Assembly: GCA_028874795.1 (NCBI GenBank)
Contig: JAPPHT010000070.1
Coordinates: 70,484-134,483 of the forward strand
Direction: 5' to 3'
From: Chloroflexota bacterium
Lineage (GTDB): Bacteria; Chloroflexota; Dehalococcoidia; Lucifugimonadales; Australimonadaceae
Length of the DNA stretch: 64,000 nt
Shown: positions 56,894 to 64,000 of the stretch, one piece after another
How positions within the stretch are numbered: the first letter of the stretch is position 1
Layout: every line of letters begins with the position of its first letter
Notes under the pieces: generated by a model
Told to the model about the DNA's origin: nothing
The model's database searches: none
The model's input: only the letters and a program-made list of their open reading frames with translations
Program-made: the position numbers and the translations under genes

Positions 56894-57547
56894 ATGACCA
56901 CGCGCGCCGCATCCGCATCTCGCCTCGCAAGGGCAGGGGCAGCCCTGCTCCTCGTCCTGTTCACGATCGCCGCGTGCGGCTCGGACCCCACCCCGACGCC
57001 CACACCGCAGCCCACGCCAACGGCGACGCCGGAGCCGGCCCCCACTGCCGATCCGGGACCGGCCGCCACGACGGAAACCGAGACGGACACCATCGCCCCG
57101 GCAGGCTGGCGCACCGATGTCGAGGTCGGCGCAGGCCACGGCGACCGCGCCGCCAACGCCTCGCTGACGCTCGTGGACGGCTCCTCCGCCACGCTCGAAT
57201 CCGTGGCCGCGGGGCGCGGTGTCCTCCTCTACTTCTTCGCCACGTGGTGACCGACCTGCCGCGGCGAGGCTCGCACGCTGGACACCCTCTACGACGACCA
57301 CAAGGACGATGTCGCGTTCGTCTTCGTCGCTTGGTCGGACCCGCTCGCCAGTCTCAACGAGTACGCCCAGGAGAATGGCTACGACTGGGTCTTCGCCGAG
57401 GCCGGCCCGGACACGCCGCGCGACTTCAACATCCGCTCCCAGGCGACCTACGTCGGCATCGGGCGCGACGGCGCCATCGTTGCCAGCAGCGCCGGCGGCT
57501 CCGGCAAGGACTGGCCAAGCATCCTCGAGCAACTCAGCGCCACCTAG
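56894..57547 (+). CDS. Predicted selenocysteine-containing thioredoxin-like lipoprotein 2
   Basis: A 217-residue paralogue of the previous gene, with in-frame TGA at 57248 (residue 119). It has a lipoprotein signal (LFTIAACGSD), a short Pro/Thr linker (residues 30-65), then GWRTDVEVG and SLTLVDGSSATLESVAAG, YFFATW-U-PTC, and a thioredoxin-like tail (RTLDTLYDDHKDDVAFVFV, IGRDGAIVASS) ending at TAG. The DNA around the Sec codon is identical over 27 bp to copy 1, including the preceding FATW codons, while flanking sequence has diverged. The linker is about 80 residues shorter. The cis-Pro position is again not Pro (SQATYVGIG). No clear ribosome-binding site is seen; the -10-like TAGCCT is 23 bp upstream of the ATG. 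Confidence 0.8.
57248..57273 (+). promoter_or_regulatory. Candidate SECIS element with in-frame TGA (Sec codon), protein 2
   Basis: After TGA (57248-57250), CGA (57252-57254) pairs with TCG (57271-57273) and CCT (57255-57257) with AGG (57267-57269), with C57270 bulged and a G-first 9-nt loop (57258-57266) that can partly pair inside. The fold is less SECIS-like than in copy 1 because it is so GC-rich that alternatives exist. Confidence 0.45.
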
Positions 57548-57905
57548 ATTGGCCCGTCATTCCCGCGAAAGCGGGAATCCAGGGTGCGCGGGCAGCGCAC
57601 GGAATCCTCTCGGGGCGCTCCCCGTCCTCCTCCCCATTTTCGTTCCCTTACACGACCCGACAGGGCCCCGTCGTTCGTGCGTATGCAGGAACCTCGCCCC
57701 TTGTCCCCCTCGCCCCCTGGGAGAGAGCCTGCCCTGAGCTTGCCGAACGGGGCAACGCGCTTTAGCGCGTGGGTGAGGGTTGGTGGTGGGGAGTGGAGGG
57801 CTAGTTATACTGAGCGCGGCAGAGGCGCGGGTTGGCGAGCGCGGCGCATCTGCGATAGCATCCCTCGCAGCAGGACGCGGCCGGCGCGGGCCGCAGGGAG
57901 GCTCT
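57548..57905. other. 358-bp repeat-rich spacer between selenoprotein 2 and the orphan coxS
   Basis: It contains a family A palindrome with an attached second palindrome (57555-57600), a module shared with the previous spacer (about 57645), a family C relative (57710-57779) and a degenerate family B copy (near 57803-57872). I see no gene in it. Confidence 0.7.
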
Positions 57906-58385
57906 ATGACCACCACCCCAGTCAGGCAGACGGTCACGCTCACCGTCAACGGCCAGGAATACACCCGCGAGGTGCCCACCTACCGCACCCTTGTCGACTT
58001 CATCCGCTACGACCTCGGCCTCACCGGCACCAAGGAGGCGTGCAGCGTCGGCGTCTGCGGCGCGTGCACCATCGAACTGAACGGCAGGATCGCCGCATCG
58101 TGTATCACGCTTGCCGTTCGGGCGGACGGCGCGGACATCACCACCATCGAAGGCGTCGCCGACGGCGACACGCTCCACCCCGTGCAGGAGGCGTTCATCA
58201 ACTATGGCGGCTTCCAGTGCGGCGCCTGCACCCCCGGCCAGATCATGGCCGCCAAGGCGCTCCTGGAGCACAACGCTCATCCCACCGAGGCGGAGATCAA
58301 GGAGTGGATGATGGGCAATCTCTGCCGCTGCACCGGCTACTACCAGATCATCGAGTCCATCCAGGCTGCTGCGGAGGCGAAGTAG
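57906..58385 (+). CDS. Orphan molybdenum hydroxylase [2Fe-2S] subunit
   Basis: A 159-residue CoxS-type subunit. Cluster 1 is held by CSVGVCGAC with a later Cys (AASC); cluster 2 by CGACTPGQ and CRCTGY. It is a distinct paralogue of the coxS at 35364 (the loops and N terminus differ). GGGAGG precedes the ATG; the longer open frame upstream is repeat sequence. The FAD subunit follows 2 bp later, but no large subunit is adjacent. Confidence 0.93.
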   Translation: MTTTPVRQTVTLTVNGQEYTREVPTYRTLVDFIRYDLGLTGTKEACSVGVCGACTIELNGRIAASCITLAVRADGADITTIEGVADGDTLHPVQEAFINYGGFQCGACTPGQIMAAKALLEHNAHPTEAEIKEWMMGNLCRCTGYYQIIESIQAAAEAK

Positions 58386-58387
58386 CC

Positions 58388-59245
58388 ATGCACGACTTCA
58401 CCTTCCACGCACCCGATTCCCTCTCCGGCGCCCTCGACCTGCTCGCCGAGCACAACGGGGACGCCAAGCTGCTCGCCGGCGGGACCTCGCTCACTACGCT
58501 CCTCAAGCAGTCGCTCATCGCGCCTGACCACATCGTCAGCCTCCACCGCGTTCCCGGCCTCGACTCTATCGAGGCGTCAAACGGCGAGCTCCGCATCGGC
58601 GGACTGGTCACCCAGCGCGACGTCGAGACCTCCCCGGTCGTCAAGGAGCACGCTCCCCTCCTGGCGGAGGCGTACCGCCGCGTCGCCACCGTCCGCATCC
58701 GGAACGTCGCCACGGTCGGCGGCGGCATCGCGCAGGCCGACCCTGCGATGGACCCCCCGCCGTCGCTGCTCATCCTCGGTGCGAGCGTCGTGGCCACGTC
58801 CACGCGCGGCGAGCGCGTCATCCCCATCGCCGACGTCTACGCCGACTACTACGAGACGACGCTGGAGCCGGACGAGATCGTGACCGAGTTGCGCGTCCCC
58901 GCGCAGCCCTCCGGGGCGGGTTGGACGTACATCAAATACCTCCCCCGCACGGAGGACGACTACGCCACCGTCGCCGTCGCCGCGATCGGCAGCGTCGAGG
59001 GCGGCAGCATCGCCGACGTGCGGGTCGCGCTCGGGGCCGTCGCGCCGACCGCGGTGCGCGCCTCGGTTGTCGAGGAGGCGCTCACGGGTCAGACCCCGAC
59101 GCTCGGCGCGCTGCGCGAGGCGTCGCAGGCGGTGGCCGACATCGTCGACCCCACCGACGACCCGCGGGGCTCCGCCTGGTACAAGCGCGACATGTCCGTC
59201 GTCTTCACCCGCCGCGCACTTGAACAGGTACTGGGCGTCTCCTAG
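58388..59245 (+). CDS. Orphan molybdenum hydroxylase FAD subunit
   Basis: A 285-residue CoxM-type subunit. FAD motifs are LLAGGTSLTTLLKQ and TVGGGIAQADPAMD. The end segment VVEEALTGQTP..ALREASQAVADIVDP is family-like. It is followed by repeats and the convergent cysteine synthase, so the S-M pair lacks a co-transcribed large subunit; either this lies elsewhere or the pair serves another complex. Confidence 0.92.
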   Translation: MHDFTFHAPDSLSGALDLLAEHNGDAKLLAGGTSLTTLLKQSLIAPDHIVSLHRVPGLDSIEASNGELRIGGLVTQRDVETSPVVKEHAPLLAEAYRRVATVRIRNVATVGGGIAQADPAMDPPPSLLILGASVVATSTRGERVIPIADVYADYYETTLEPDEIVTELRVPAQPSGAGWTYIKYLPRTEDDYATVAVAAIGSVEGGSIADVRVALGAVAPTAVRASVVEEALTGQTPTLGALREASQAVADIVDPTDDPRGSAWYKRDMSVVFTRRALEQVLGVS

Positions 59246-59266
59246 CAACCCGTCGTCCGCGCCCTT

Positions 59267-59350
59267 CCGTCATTCCCGCGAAGGCGGGAACCTCGCAGCC
59301 GTGTCGGGTCCCTTCCCCCTCGACGGGGGAAGGCTAGGATGGGGGTGAAT
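59267..59350. repeat. Family A and family D palindromes in tandem
   Basis: A family A copy (59267-59295) followed by a family D copy (59306-59349) fill the spacer between the FAD subunit and the cysteine synthase. Confidence 0.75.
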
Positions 59351-59370
59351 CGGCGAGGACGAGCTCTCCC

Positions 59371-60315
59371 CTACCACCAGTGCACCTCGTCCAGCGCCTC
59401 GGCGTCCGCGCCGGTGGCGTCCCACGGACGCGACGGCAGGTACTTCCACGCCCCGTCCGAGAACATCATCACGATGTTCCCGCGCTCCATGCCCTCGGCG
59501 ACCCGCAGCGCTGTGTGCAGCGCCGCGCCGGACGACACCCCCGCGAAGACACCCTCGGCTCGCATCACCTCTCGCGCCGCCGCGATGGCGCTCGCGCTGT
59601 CGACGAGGAATCGCCGGTCCAGCATCCCCAGGTCGAGAAGCGGCGGGATATAGCCCTCCGAGAGGCTCCGAAGCCCCTGCAGCCGCTCTCCCAGCCTCGG
59701 CTCGACGCCGACGACCTGTACGTCCGGCCACTGCTCCCGAAGGCGCCGCGCAACGCCGGTGATCGTGCCCCCGGTGCCGATACCGGCAACGAACACGTCC
59801 ACCGCGGTCTCGCCCATCGCACGGACGATCTCCTCGCCTGTCGTGGCATAGTGACAGAGGACGTTGGCAGGGTCACTGAACTGGCCGACGGCGTAGTAAC
59901 CGGGTTGCCTGGCCAACTCCTGTACCCGCCCGATGGCCCCGCGCATCCCGGCTTCCGGCTCGCACCACTCGATCTCGGCCCCGTACAGATCCAGGATGTC
60001 CGCAACGCTGGGCACGATGCCCTTCGGCAGGACGACGCGCACGCGGTAGCCCCTGCGGGGAGCAAGCGCTGCGAGGGCGATGGCGGTGTTCCCCGTGCTC
60101 GCTTCCACCAGCGTCGCTCCGGGTTGGATGGCGCCCCTCAGCTCTGCCGCGTCCAGCATCGCGATCGCTATGCGGTCCTTCACGCTGCCGCTGGGGTTCT
60201 GTCCCTCGAGCTTGGCGAAGAGCCGCACGCCGGGGTGCGGGCTGAGTCCGTTCAACTCGATGAGCGGTGTTCCTCCCACGAGAGCAGCGAGTGTTCCCTG
60301 TCCGTTCTGAGGCAT
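59371..60315 (-). CDS. cysM: Cysteine synthase (PLP-dependent, CysM-like)
   Basis: A 314-residue PLP enzyme of the beta-replacing family. The PLP lysine is K46 in NPSGSVKDR; the phosphate loop is GTGGTITG; the substrate loop STGNTA is near residue 70. It makes cysteine from O-acetylserine (or phosphoserine) and sulfide. The C-terminal MFSDGAWKYLPS resembles CysM of Actinobacteria. The ATG lies 6 bp after the -10 box TAGAAT, a leaderless layout, and has no ribosome-binding site. Confidence 0.92.
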   Translation of the reverse strand: MPQNGQGTLAALVGGTPLIELNGLSPHPGVRLFAKLEGQNPSGSVKDRIAIAMLDAAELRGAIQPGATLVEASTGNTAIALAALAPRRGYRVRVVLPKGIVPSVADILDLYGAEIEWCEPEAGMRGAIGRVQELARQPGYYAVGQFSDPANVLCHYATTGEEIVRAMGETAVDVFVAGIGTGGTITGVARRLREQWPDVQVVGVEPRLGERLQGLRSLSEGYIPPLLDLGMLDRRFLVDSASAIAAAREVMRAEGVFAGVSSGAALHTALRVAEGMERGNIVMMFSDGAWKYLPSRPWDATGADAEALDEVHWW

Positions 60316-60321
60316 GCGGCG

Positions 60322-60327
60322 ATTCTA
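60322..60327 (-). promoter_or_regulatory. -10 box of cysM, leaderless
   Basis: On the minus strand TAGAAT (60327-60322) lies 6 bp before the cysM ATG (60315). The -35 is weak. Confidence 0.55.
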
Positions 60328-60377
60328 TCGCGGCGTACCTCCGGGAACGATGCGCGCTATCCCGCAGCCGCGATTCG

Positions 60378-60405
60378 TTGACTCGCCCCCGACGCCTGTT
60401 AGAAT
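60378..60405 (+). promoter_or_regulatory. Promoter of the trkH cluster
   Basis: TTGACT (60378-60383), a 16-bp spacer and TAGAAT (60400-60405) with TG just upstream of the -10 (extended). Transcription should start near 60412, leaving a leader of about 75 nt that contains the palindrome GCCGTCGACGGC. Confidence 0.7.
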
Positions 60406-60487
60406 TTCTCACGCCGTGCCGTCGACGGCTGGAGTTCGTCACGCTCACCTCCAACCCAGTCCCCCCGGAACGCGTCGAGGCCTTACG

Positions 60488-61948
60488 ATGAGGCGCAACG
60501 GTTGGCGTCTCCGTCCTGGCGACCGTGTCGTCAGGCGTCCCCGCCAGAGCGAGACCGCACCCGTGCGCATCCGCACGCAGGACCGGCGGCGGCGTATCGT
60601 CTTGCCATCATCGCTCTCGGCGCTGCTTACGCTCGCGGGAGGGTTCGCGGCGCTCATCACCGCGGGTACTGCCATCCTCATGTTGCCCTTCGCGACGGCA
60701 GGCCCGGAGGGCGCCAGCTTCGTCGCCGCACTCTTTACCGCCACCTCCGCCGTCTGCGTGACCGGGCTCGTCGTTGTCTCGAGCGGAACGTACTGGGGCC
60801 TGTTCGGGCAGGTCGTGATCGCTGCGCTCATGCTCATGGGAGGCCTGGGCATCATGAGCGCAGGCATCGTCGTGCTGGCGGTGTTGGGGCGGCGCGTCAC
60901 GCTGAACCAACGGCTCCTCGTCCGGGAGACGCTGGGGGGTGAGGCGCTGGGCAGCGCGGTCCGCGTCGTGCGCTACATCATCTACTTCGCGCTGGGAGCG
61001 CAAGCCGTCACGTTCCTGCTCCTGTTCGTGCGTCTCATCTTCAAGTATCCGGCTGTCGAGGCGTTCTGGCAGAGCCTCTTCCACAGCATCTCCGCCTTCA
61101 ACAACGCCGGGTTCACGATCTTCCCCGACTCGAACAGCCTCTCCGCGTTCCAGTCCGACCCTGCCGTGCTCTGGACCATCGGCCTGAGCATCCTGCTCGG
61201 GGCGATGAGCTATCCCGTGATGAACGAGCTGGCGCGGCGCAAGGGCTTCAGCCGATGGACACTGGACACGCGCCTTGTCGTGCTGGGGATACTGGGACTC
61301 TGGGCCACCGGCGTTGTGACGATGCTGCTGTTCGAGGCGACGAACCCCGCAACGCTCGGCGGCATGAACCTGGCGGACAAGATCAGCAACGGCGCGTTCC
61401 AGGCGCTGACCTCGCGCACCGCGGGCTTCAGCTCCATGGACTTCGGCCAGGCGGAGGCCGGCACGAGTTTCCTGTTCATGATCATGATGTTCGTGGGCGG
61501 CGCATCCGGTTCCGTCGCAGGCGGCATCAAGGTCAACACGGCGATGGTTATCATCGTGGCGACCATCGCCGCGGTGCGTGGACGCACGCATGTCGAGTTC
61601 GAGCGGCGCGAGATCGCATACACCCAGGTAGGCCGGGCCCTGTCGGTGCTTGTGCTCGCGGTCATCGGCGTCTCACTGTTCATCATCGCGCTCATGGTCT
61701 CCGAACGTTCGAACCTGGATGCAGGCTCTTTCACATTCGGCGACGTCATGTTCGAGACGATGTCCGCCTTCGGCACCGTCGGCCTGTCGCACGGAATAAC
61801 ATCGGACCTCTCCACCCCAGGAAAACTCATCGTCACGTTGGCGATGTACGTGGGGCGGCTCGGTCCGCTCACCATAGCGCTCGGGTTGGCGCTGCGCGAA
61901 CGCCGGGCCTTATACCGGTACGCCGAGGAACGCGTTAGAATCGGTTGA
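60488..61948 (+). CDS. trkH: Potassium uptake channel TrkH/KtrB
   Basis: A 486-residue potassium translocation subunit. Four pore loops carry the selectivity filter: TSAVCVTGL (near residue 80), FNNAGFT, SRTAGFSSMD and AFGTVGLS. About eight to ten helices are seen. The gate and Na/K preference cannot be read. It is followed by three TrkA/RCK-type genes and a UspA gene, so the system is a Trk/Ktr complex whose gating depends on NAD or nucleotide binding. The frame is open upstream; the ATG at 60488 fits the 5' leader. Confidence 0.95.
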   Translation: MRRNGWRLRPGDRVVRRPRQSETAPVRIRTQDRRRRIVLPSSLSALLTLAGGFAALITAGTAILMLPFATAGPEGASFVAALFTATSAVCVTGLVVVSSGTYWGLFGQVVIAALMLMGGLGIMSAGIVVLAVLGRRVTLNQRLLVRETLGGEALGSAVRVVRYIIYFALGAQAVTFLLLFVRLIFKYPAVEAFWQSLFHSISAFNNAGFTIFPDSNSLSAFQSDPAVLWTIGLSILLGAMSYPVMNELARRKGFSRWTLDTRLVVLGILGLWATGVVTMLLFEATNPATLGGMNLADKISNGAFQALTSRTAGFSSMDFGQAEAGTSFLFMIMMFVGGASGSVAGGIKVNTAMVIIVATIAAVRGRTHVEFERREIAYTQVGRALSVLVLAVIGVSLFIIALMVSERSNLDAGSFTFGDVMFETMSAFGTVGLSHGITSDLSTPGKLIVTLAMYVGRLGPLTIALGLALRERRALYRYAEERVRIG

Positions 61949-61958
61949 GGGAACCGCA

Positions 61959-62621
61959 ATGGCCCACCAAGTAGCCGTGATAGGCATGGGCAGGTTCGGT
62001 ATGAGCCTGGCGCGGGAGTTGTACCGCGTCGGTCACGACGTGCTCGCCGTCGACAGGGACGAGTCGCTCACCCAGATGATGATGGGGCAGGTGACCTACT
62101 CCGTAACGGGCGACTCCACGTCCATGGAGTTCCTTGAGGAAGTGGGCATCCGCAACTTCGATACCGCTGCGGTTGCCATCGGCACCGATATCCAGTCGAG
62201 CGTGCTCACCACCGTGCTCCTCAAGCAGACCTTCGCGCTACCGCTCGTGATGGCCCGGGCGATCAGTGACATCCACGGCAAGACGCTCTCCGCAGTGGGG
62301 GCTGACCGCGTCGTCTACCCTGAGCAGGAAACCGGGCTGCGTGCGGCGCACAGCCTCTTCCAGCGCGACGTGCTGGAGTATATGGAGCTCGCCGGCGGTT
62401 TCGGGTTCAGCAAAGTGAGCGTCCCTGCCGACATGGTCGGGCTGTCGCTGGAGCGCGCAGGACTGACCTCGGCGCGCGACAGGTATGGCGCGGCGGTCGT
62501 TGCCCTCCGCAGAGGGCGCGAGCCCATCCTTTCACCGTCCAAGGACGAAGTGCTGCAGGAGGGCGACCTGCTCATCCTTGCAGGCAGGGAAGACACGCTC
62601 GAACGCTTCGGACTGCAGTAG
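61959..62621 (+). CDS. trkA: TrkA/KtrA-type RCK regulatory subunit
   Basis: A 220-residue protein with an N-terminal RCK domain (GMGRFGMSLARELYRVGHDVLAVDRD, residues 8-33; the GxGxxG motif for NAD/ATP) and a C-terminal RCK_C domain (about 140-220, LSPSKDEVLQEGDLLILAG). It forms the ring that gates TrkH in response to nucleotide. It starts 10 bp after trkH. Confidence 0.94.
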   Translation: MAHQVAVIGMGRFGMSLARELYRVGHDVLAVDRDESLTQMMMGQVTYSVTGDSTSMEFLEEVGIRNFDTAAVAIGTDIQSSVLTTVLLKQTFALPLVMARAISDIHGKTLSAVGADRVVYPEQETGLRAAHSLFQRDVLEYMELAGGFGFSKVSVPADMVGLSLERAGLTSARDRYGAAVVALRRGREPILSPSKDEVLQEGDLLILAGREDTLERFGLQ

Positions 62622-62623
62622 GC

Positions 62624-63076
62624 ATGGCAGAGATCAAGCGCGCTCTCGCACTCGTCACCGGCACTCAGATGGACAAGCCCGTCGTGTCCATAGCGTGCGA
62701 CCTGGTGCGCGCCAACAAGGGCAAGGTCTGGGCGCTCTACGTCATCGAGGTCGGCCGGAAACTGCCCCTGGACGCGGAACTGCCCAACGAGACTGCGCGC
62801 GGGGAGCACCTCCTCCAGCGCATGGAGGCATTCGGCCACTCGCTCAAGTGCACAGTCGAAGGGGACATCCTGCAGGCCAGGGACATCGGGGCGGCCGTCG
62901 TGCAGGAAGCCGTTGACCGCCAGACCGATGTCATCGTAACGGGGATGCCGTACACCGAGCGCTACGGCAGCCCTTCGCTCGGCGAGATGGTGCCGTACGT
63001 TCTGCGCCACAGCCCGTGCCGGGTCGTCGTCTACCGCGACCAGCAGCCAGCGCCCATCCCGGAGGGAGCCCAGTGA
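62624..63076 (+). CDS. Universal stress protein (UspA family)
   Basis: A 150-residue UspA-fold protein. The ATP-binding loop (G-2x-G-9x-GS type) is partly seen as TGMPYTERYGSPSLGEM near residues 105-122, and VLRHSPCRVVVYRD is the usual last strand. A UspA gene within a Trk cluster suggests a role in coupling potassium uptake to nucleotide or stress state. It starts 2 bp after trkA. Confidence 0.88.
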   Translation: MAEIKRALALVTGTQMDKPVVSIACDLVRANKGKVWALYVIEVGRKLPLDAELPNETARGEHLLQRMEAFGHSLKCTVEGDILQARDIGAAVVQEAVDRQTDVIVTGMPYTERYGSPSLGEMVPYVLRHSPCRVVVYRDQQPAPIPEGAQ

Positions 63077-63477
63077 CCCGGCACGTGATGATCGTCGGCT
63101 GTGGCAGGCTCGGCGCGACCGCCGCGAACGCGCTGCTCGACCGCGGCGACCGTGTCACCATCCTCGATACGGATGCGGAGAACTTCCGGCGCCTGCGCCC
63201 GCGTACGCGGCTCAGCATGTACGTCGGTGACGGCACTTCTCACGAGGTGCTGCGCCGCACCGGGATCGAATCCGTAGGCGCGTTCATCGCGGCCACGGGA
63301 CGAGACACCACCAACGCGCTCGCAGCGCAATCAGCCCGCACCACATTCGGCATCCAGCACGTGGTCTGCAGGATCAACGACCCCATCAGGAGCGAGATGT
63401 ACGAGCAGTTGGGCCTCACGACCTTGAACCCGAACCAGTTCCTCGTCACACTCGTCCTCCAGGCGATGGAGGAGTAG
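63073..63477 (+). CDS. TrkA-N domain protein without C-terminal domain
   Basis: A 134-residue protein consisting of an RCK_N domain only: VMIVGCGRLGATAANALLDRGDRVTILDTD (Rossmann motif) through LNPNQFLVTLVLQAMEE. It lacks RCK_C. The GTG start overlaps the UspA stop (GTGA) and GGAGGGAG precedes it. It may heterodimerise with the next gene. Confidence 0.88.
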   Translation: MTRHVMIVGCGRLGATAANALLDRGDRVTILDTDAENFRRLRPRTRLSMYVGDGTSHEVLRRTGIESVGAFIAATGRDTTNALAAQSARTTFGIQHVVCRINDPIRSEMYEQLGLTTLNPNQFLVTLVLQAMEE

Positions 63478-63480
63478 CGG

Positions 63481-64000
63481 ATGTACGTCATCGTCGTAGG
63501 CGCAGGCAAGATCGGCTTCTACCTCACCCGTGAGCTCCTCTCCGCCAGTCATGAGGTGGCGCTCATAGAACGCGATGCTCTCGTGAGCGCAGTCGCAGCC
63601 GAGGAGTTCGGCTCCATCGTCATCACCAGCGACGGCACCGAGCCCACCGTGCTCGGCGAAGCCGGGGCGGAACGTTGCGACATCCTCATCTCCACAAGCG
63701 GCCAGGACGCGACCAACCTGACCGCGTGTCAGGTGGCCAAGTATTCGTTCAAGGTCCCCAAGACGATGGCGGTAGTCACCGACCCGGACCACGTGCCCCT
63801 TTTCCGCGCACTGGGTGTCGATGTCACGATCAGCACCACCGAGCTCATCCTCTCGCACGTCGAAGAGGAGCTCACCGGCGGGCCCTTCGTGCACGTGCTG
63901 CCGCTCCGCGGCGCGACGAGCGGCATCGTCTCCATGCGTGTGCCAAGCGGTTCACCCGTGGTGGGTCAGCCCGTGTCGCGGATCAGGCTGCCGCAGGGCA
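63481..64000 (+). CDS. trkA: TrkA-type RCK protein, cut at the window end
   Basis: It starts ATG 3 bp after the previous stop and stays open to the last base (173 full codons seen). The Rossmann motif is VIVVGAGKIGFYLTRELL, with the acidic residue ending strand 2 in ALIERD. After about residue 135 a C-terminal RCK_C domain begins (GIVSMRVPSGSPVVGQPV). It is the third RCK gene of the cluster. Confidence 0.93.
   Translation, partial: MYVIVVGAGKIGFYLTRELLSASHEVALIERDALVSAVAAEEFGSIVITSDGTEPTVLGEAGAERCDILISTSGQDATNLTACQVAKYSFKVPKTMAVVTDPDHVPLFRALGVDVTISTTELILSHVEEELTGGPFVHVLPLRGATSGIVSMRVPSGSPVVGQPVSRIRLPQG

Noticed and set aside
55939-57250. Reassignment of TGA to Trp or Gly in this genome
   Set aside because: Many genes in the window end naturally at TGA, often overlapping the next start (for example uppS, ctaA, menB, the antitoxin), so TGA is a working stop.

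Overview
The window is 64 kb of high-GC bacterial chromosome, densely coding, with no phage, integrase, transposase or CRISPR array. It most resembles a Chloroflexota genome of the Dehalococcoidia/SAR202 type. The evidence is a short EF-Ts of about 167 residues, rpoB-rpoC standing alone without ribosomal protein genes, a sortase and lipoproteins that suggest a single-membrane cell, and an oxidative metabolism gene set (aerobic molybdenum hydroxylases, heme A synthesis, menaquinone genes). The lineage is an inference from gene content; no rRNA gene is present.

Layout. 0-2 kb: two initiator tRNA genes, two tandem RDD membrane proteins and a nitroreductase. 2-10.5 kb (minus strand): the rpsB-tsf-pyrH-frr-uppS-cdsA-[cytochrome c]-dxr-rseP-ispG block linking translation, undecaprenyl and phospholipid precursors and the MEP isoprenoid pathway. 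10.7-21 kb (plus): apt, a thiolase, then rpoB-rpoC with a strong promoter and a structured leader. 21-23 kb (minus): heme A synthesis (ctaB, ctaA) and a 67-residue COX2-like membrane protein. 23.4-28 kb: four tandem dienelactone-hydrolase paralogues and a flavin disulfide oxidoreductase. 28.5-31.5 kb: menB, a hendecad-repeat coiled-coil membrane protein, menA and a ribbon-helix-helix/PIN toxin-antitoxin pair. 31.5-41.5 kb: a VWA protein, then a carbon-monoxide-dehydrogenase-type cluster (coxG, coxS, form II coxL, coxM, MoxR ATPase, coxE). 41.5-53 kb: catabolic enzymes (ornithine cyclodeaminase family, VOC, Zn alcohol dehydrogenase, amidase, NAD formate dehydrogenase), an NCS2 permease with a C-terminal RsbW-like domain, a YihY/BrkB protein, an NMT1-like protein and an ArsR/VOC cassette. 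53-59.4 kb: tRNA-Val, a zinc-ribbon protein, a sortase, two predicted selenoproteins and an orphan cox S/M pair, all separated by repeat-rich spacers. 59.4-64 kb: cysteine synthase and a potassium uptake cluster (TrkH, three TrkA/RCK proteins, a universal stress protein), the last gene running off the end.

The strongest finding is a pair of paralogous lipoproteins (55363-56244 and 56894-57547). In both, an in-frame TGA replaces the first cysteine of a thioredoxin-like WCxxC motif, the thioredoxin-like domain reads on intact to a normal stop, and a hairpin follows the TGA; in the first copy the hairpin has the bulged-U form of a bacterial SECIS element. Both are therefore read here as selenocysteine proteins that the usual ORF rules split. 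Both carry a lipobox and a Pro/Thr-rich linker, so they should act outside the membrane.

Other recurrent themes are genes whose ATG sits 6-9 bp after a -10 box (leaderless transcripts); four families of short intergenic palindromes, two of which now encode the first residues of cox-cluster proteins; a helically phased array of TGTCGG heptamers upstream of ispG; and acidic C-terminal tails on RpsB, RpoB and RpoC.
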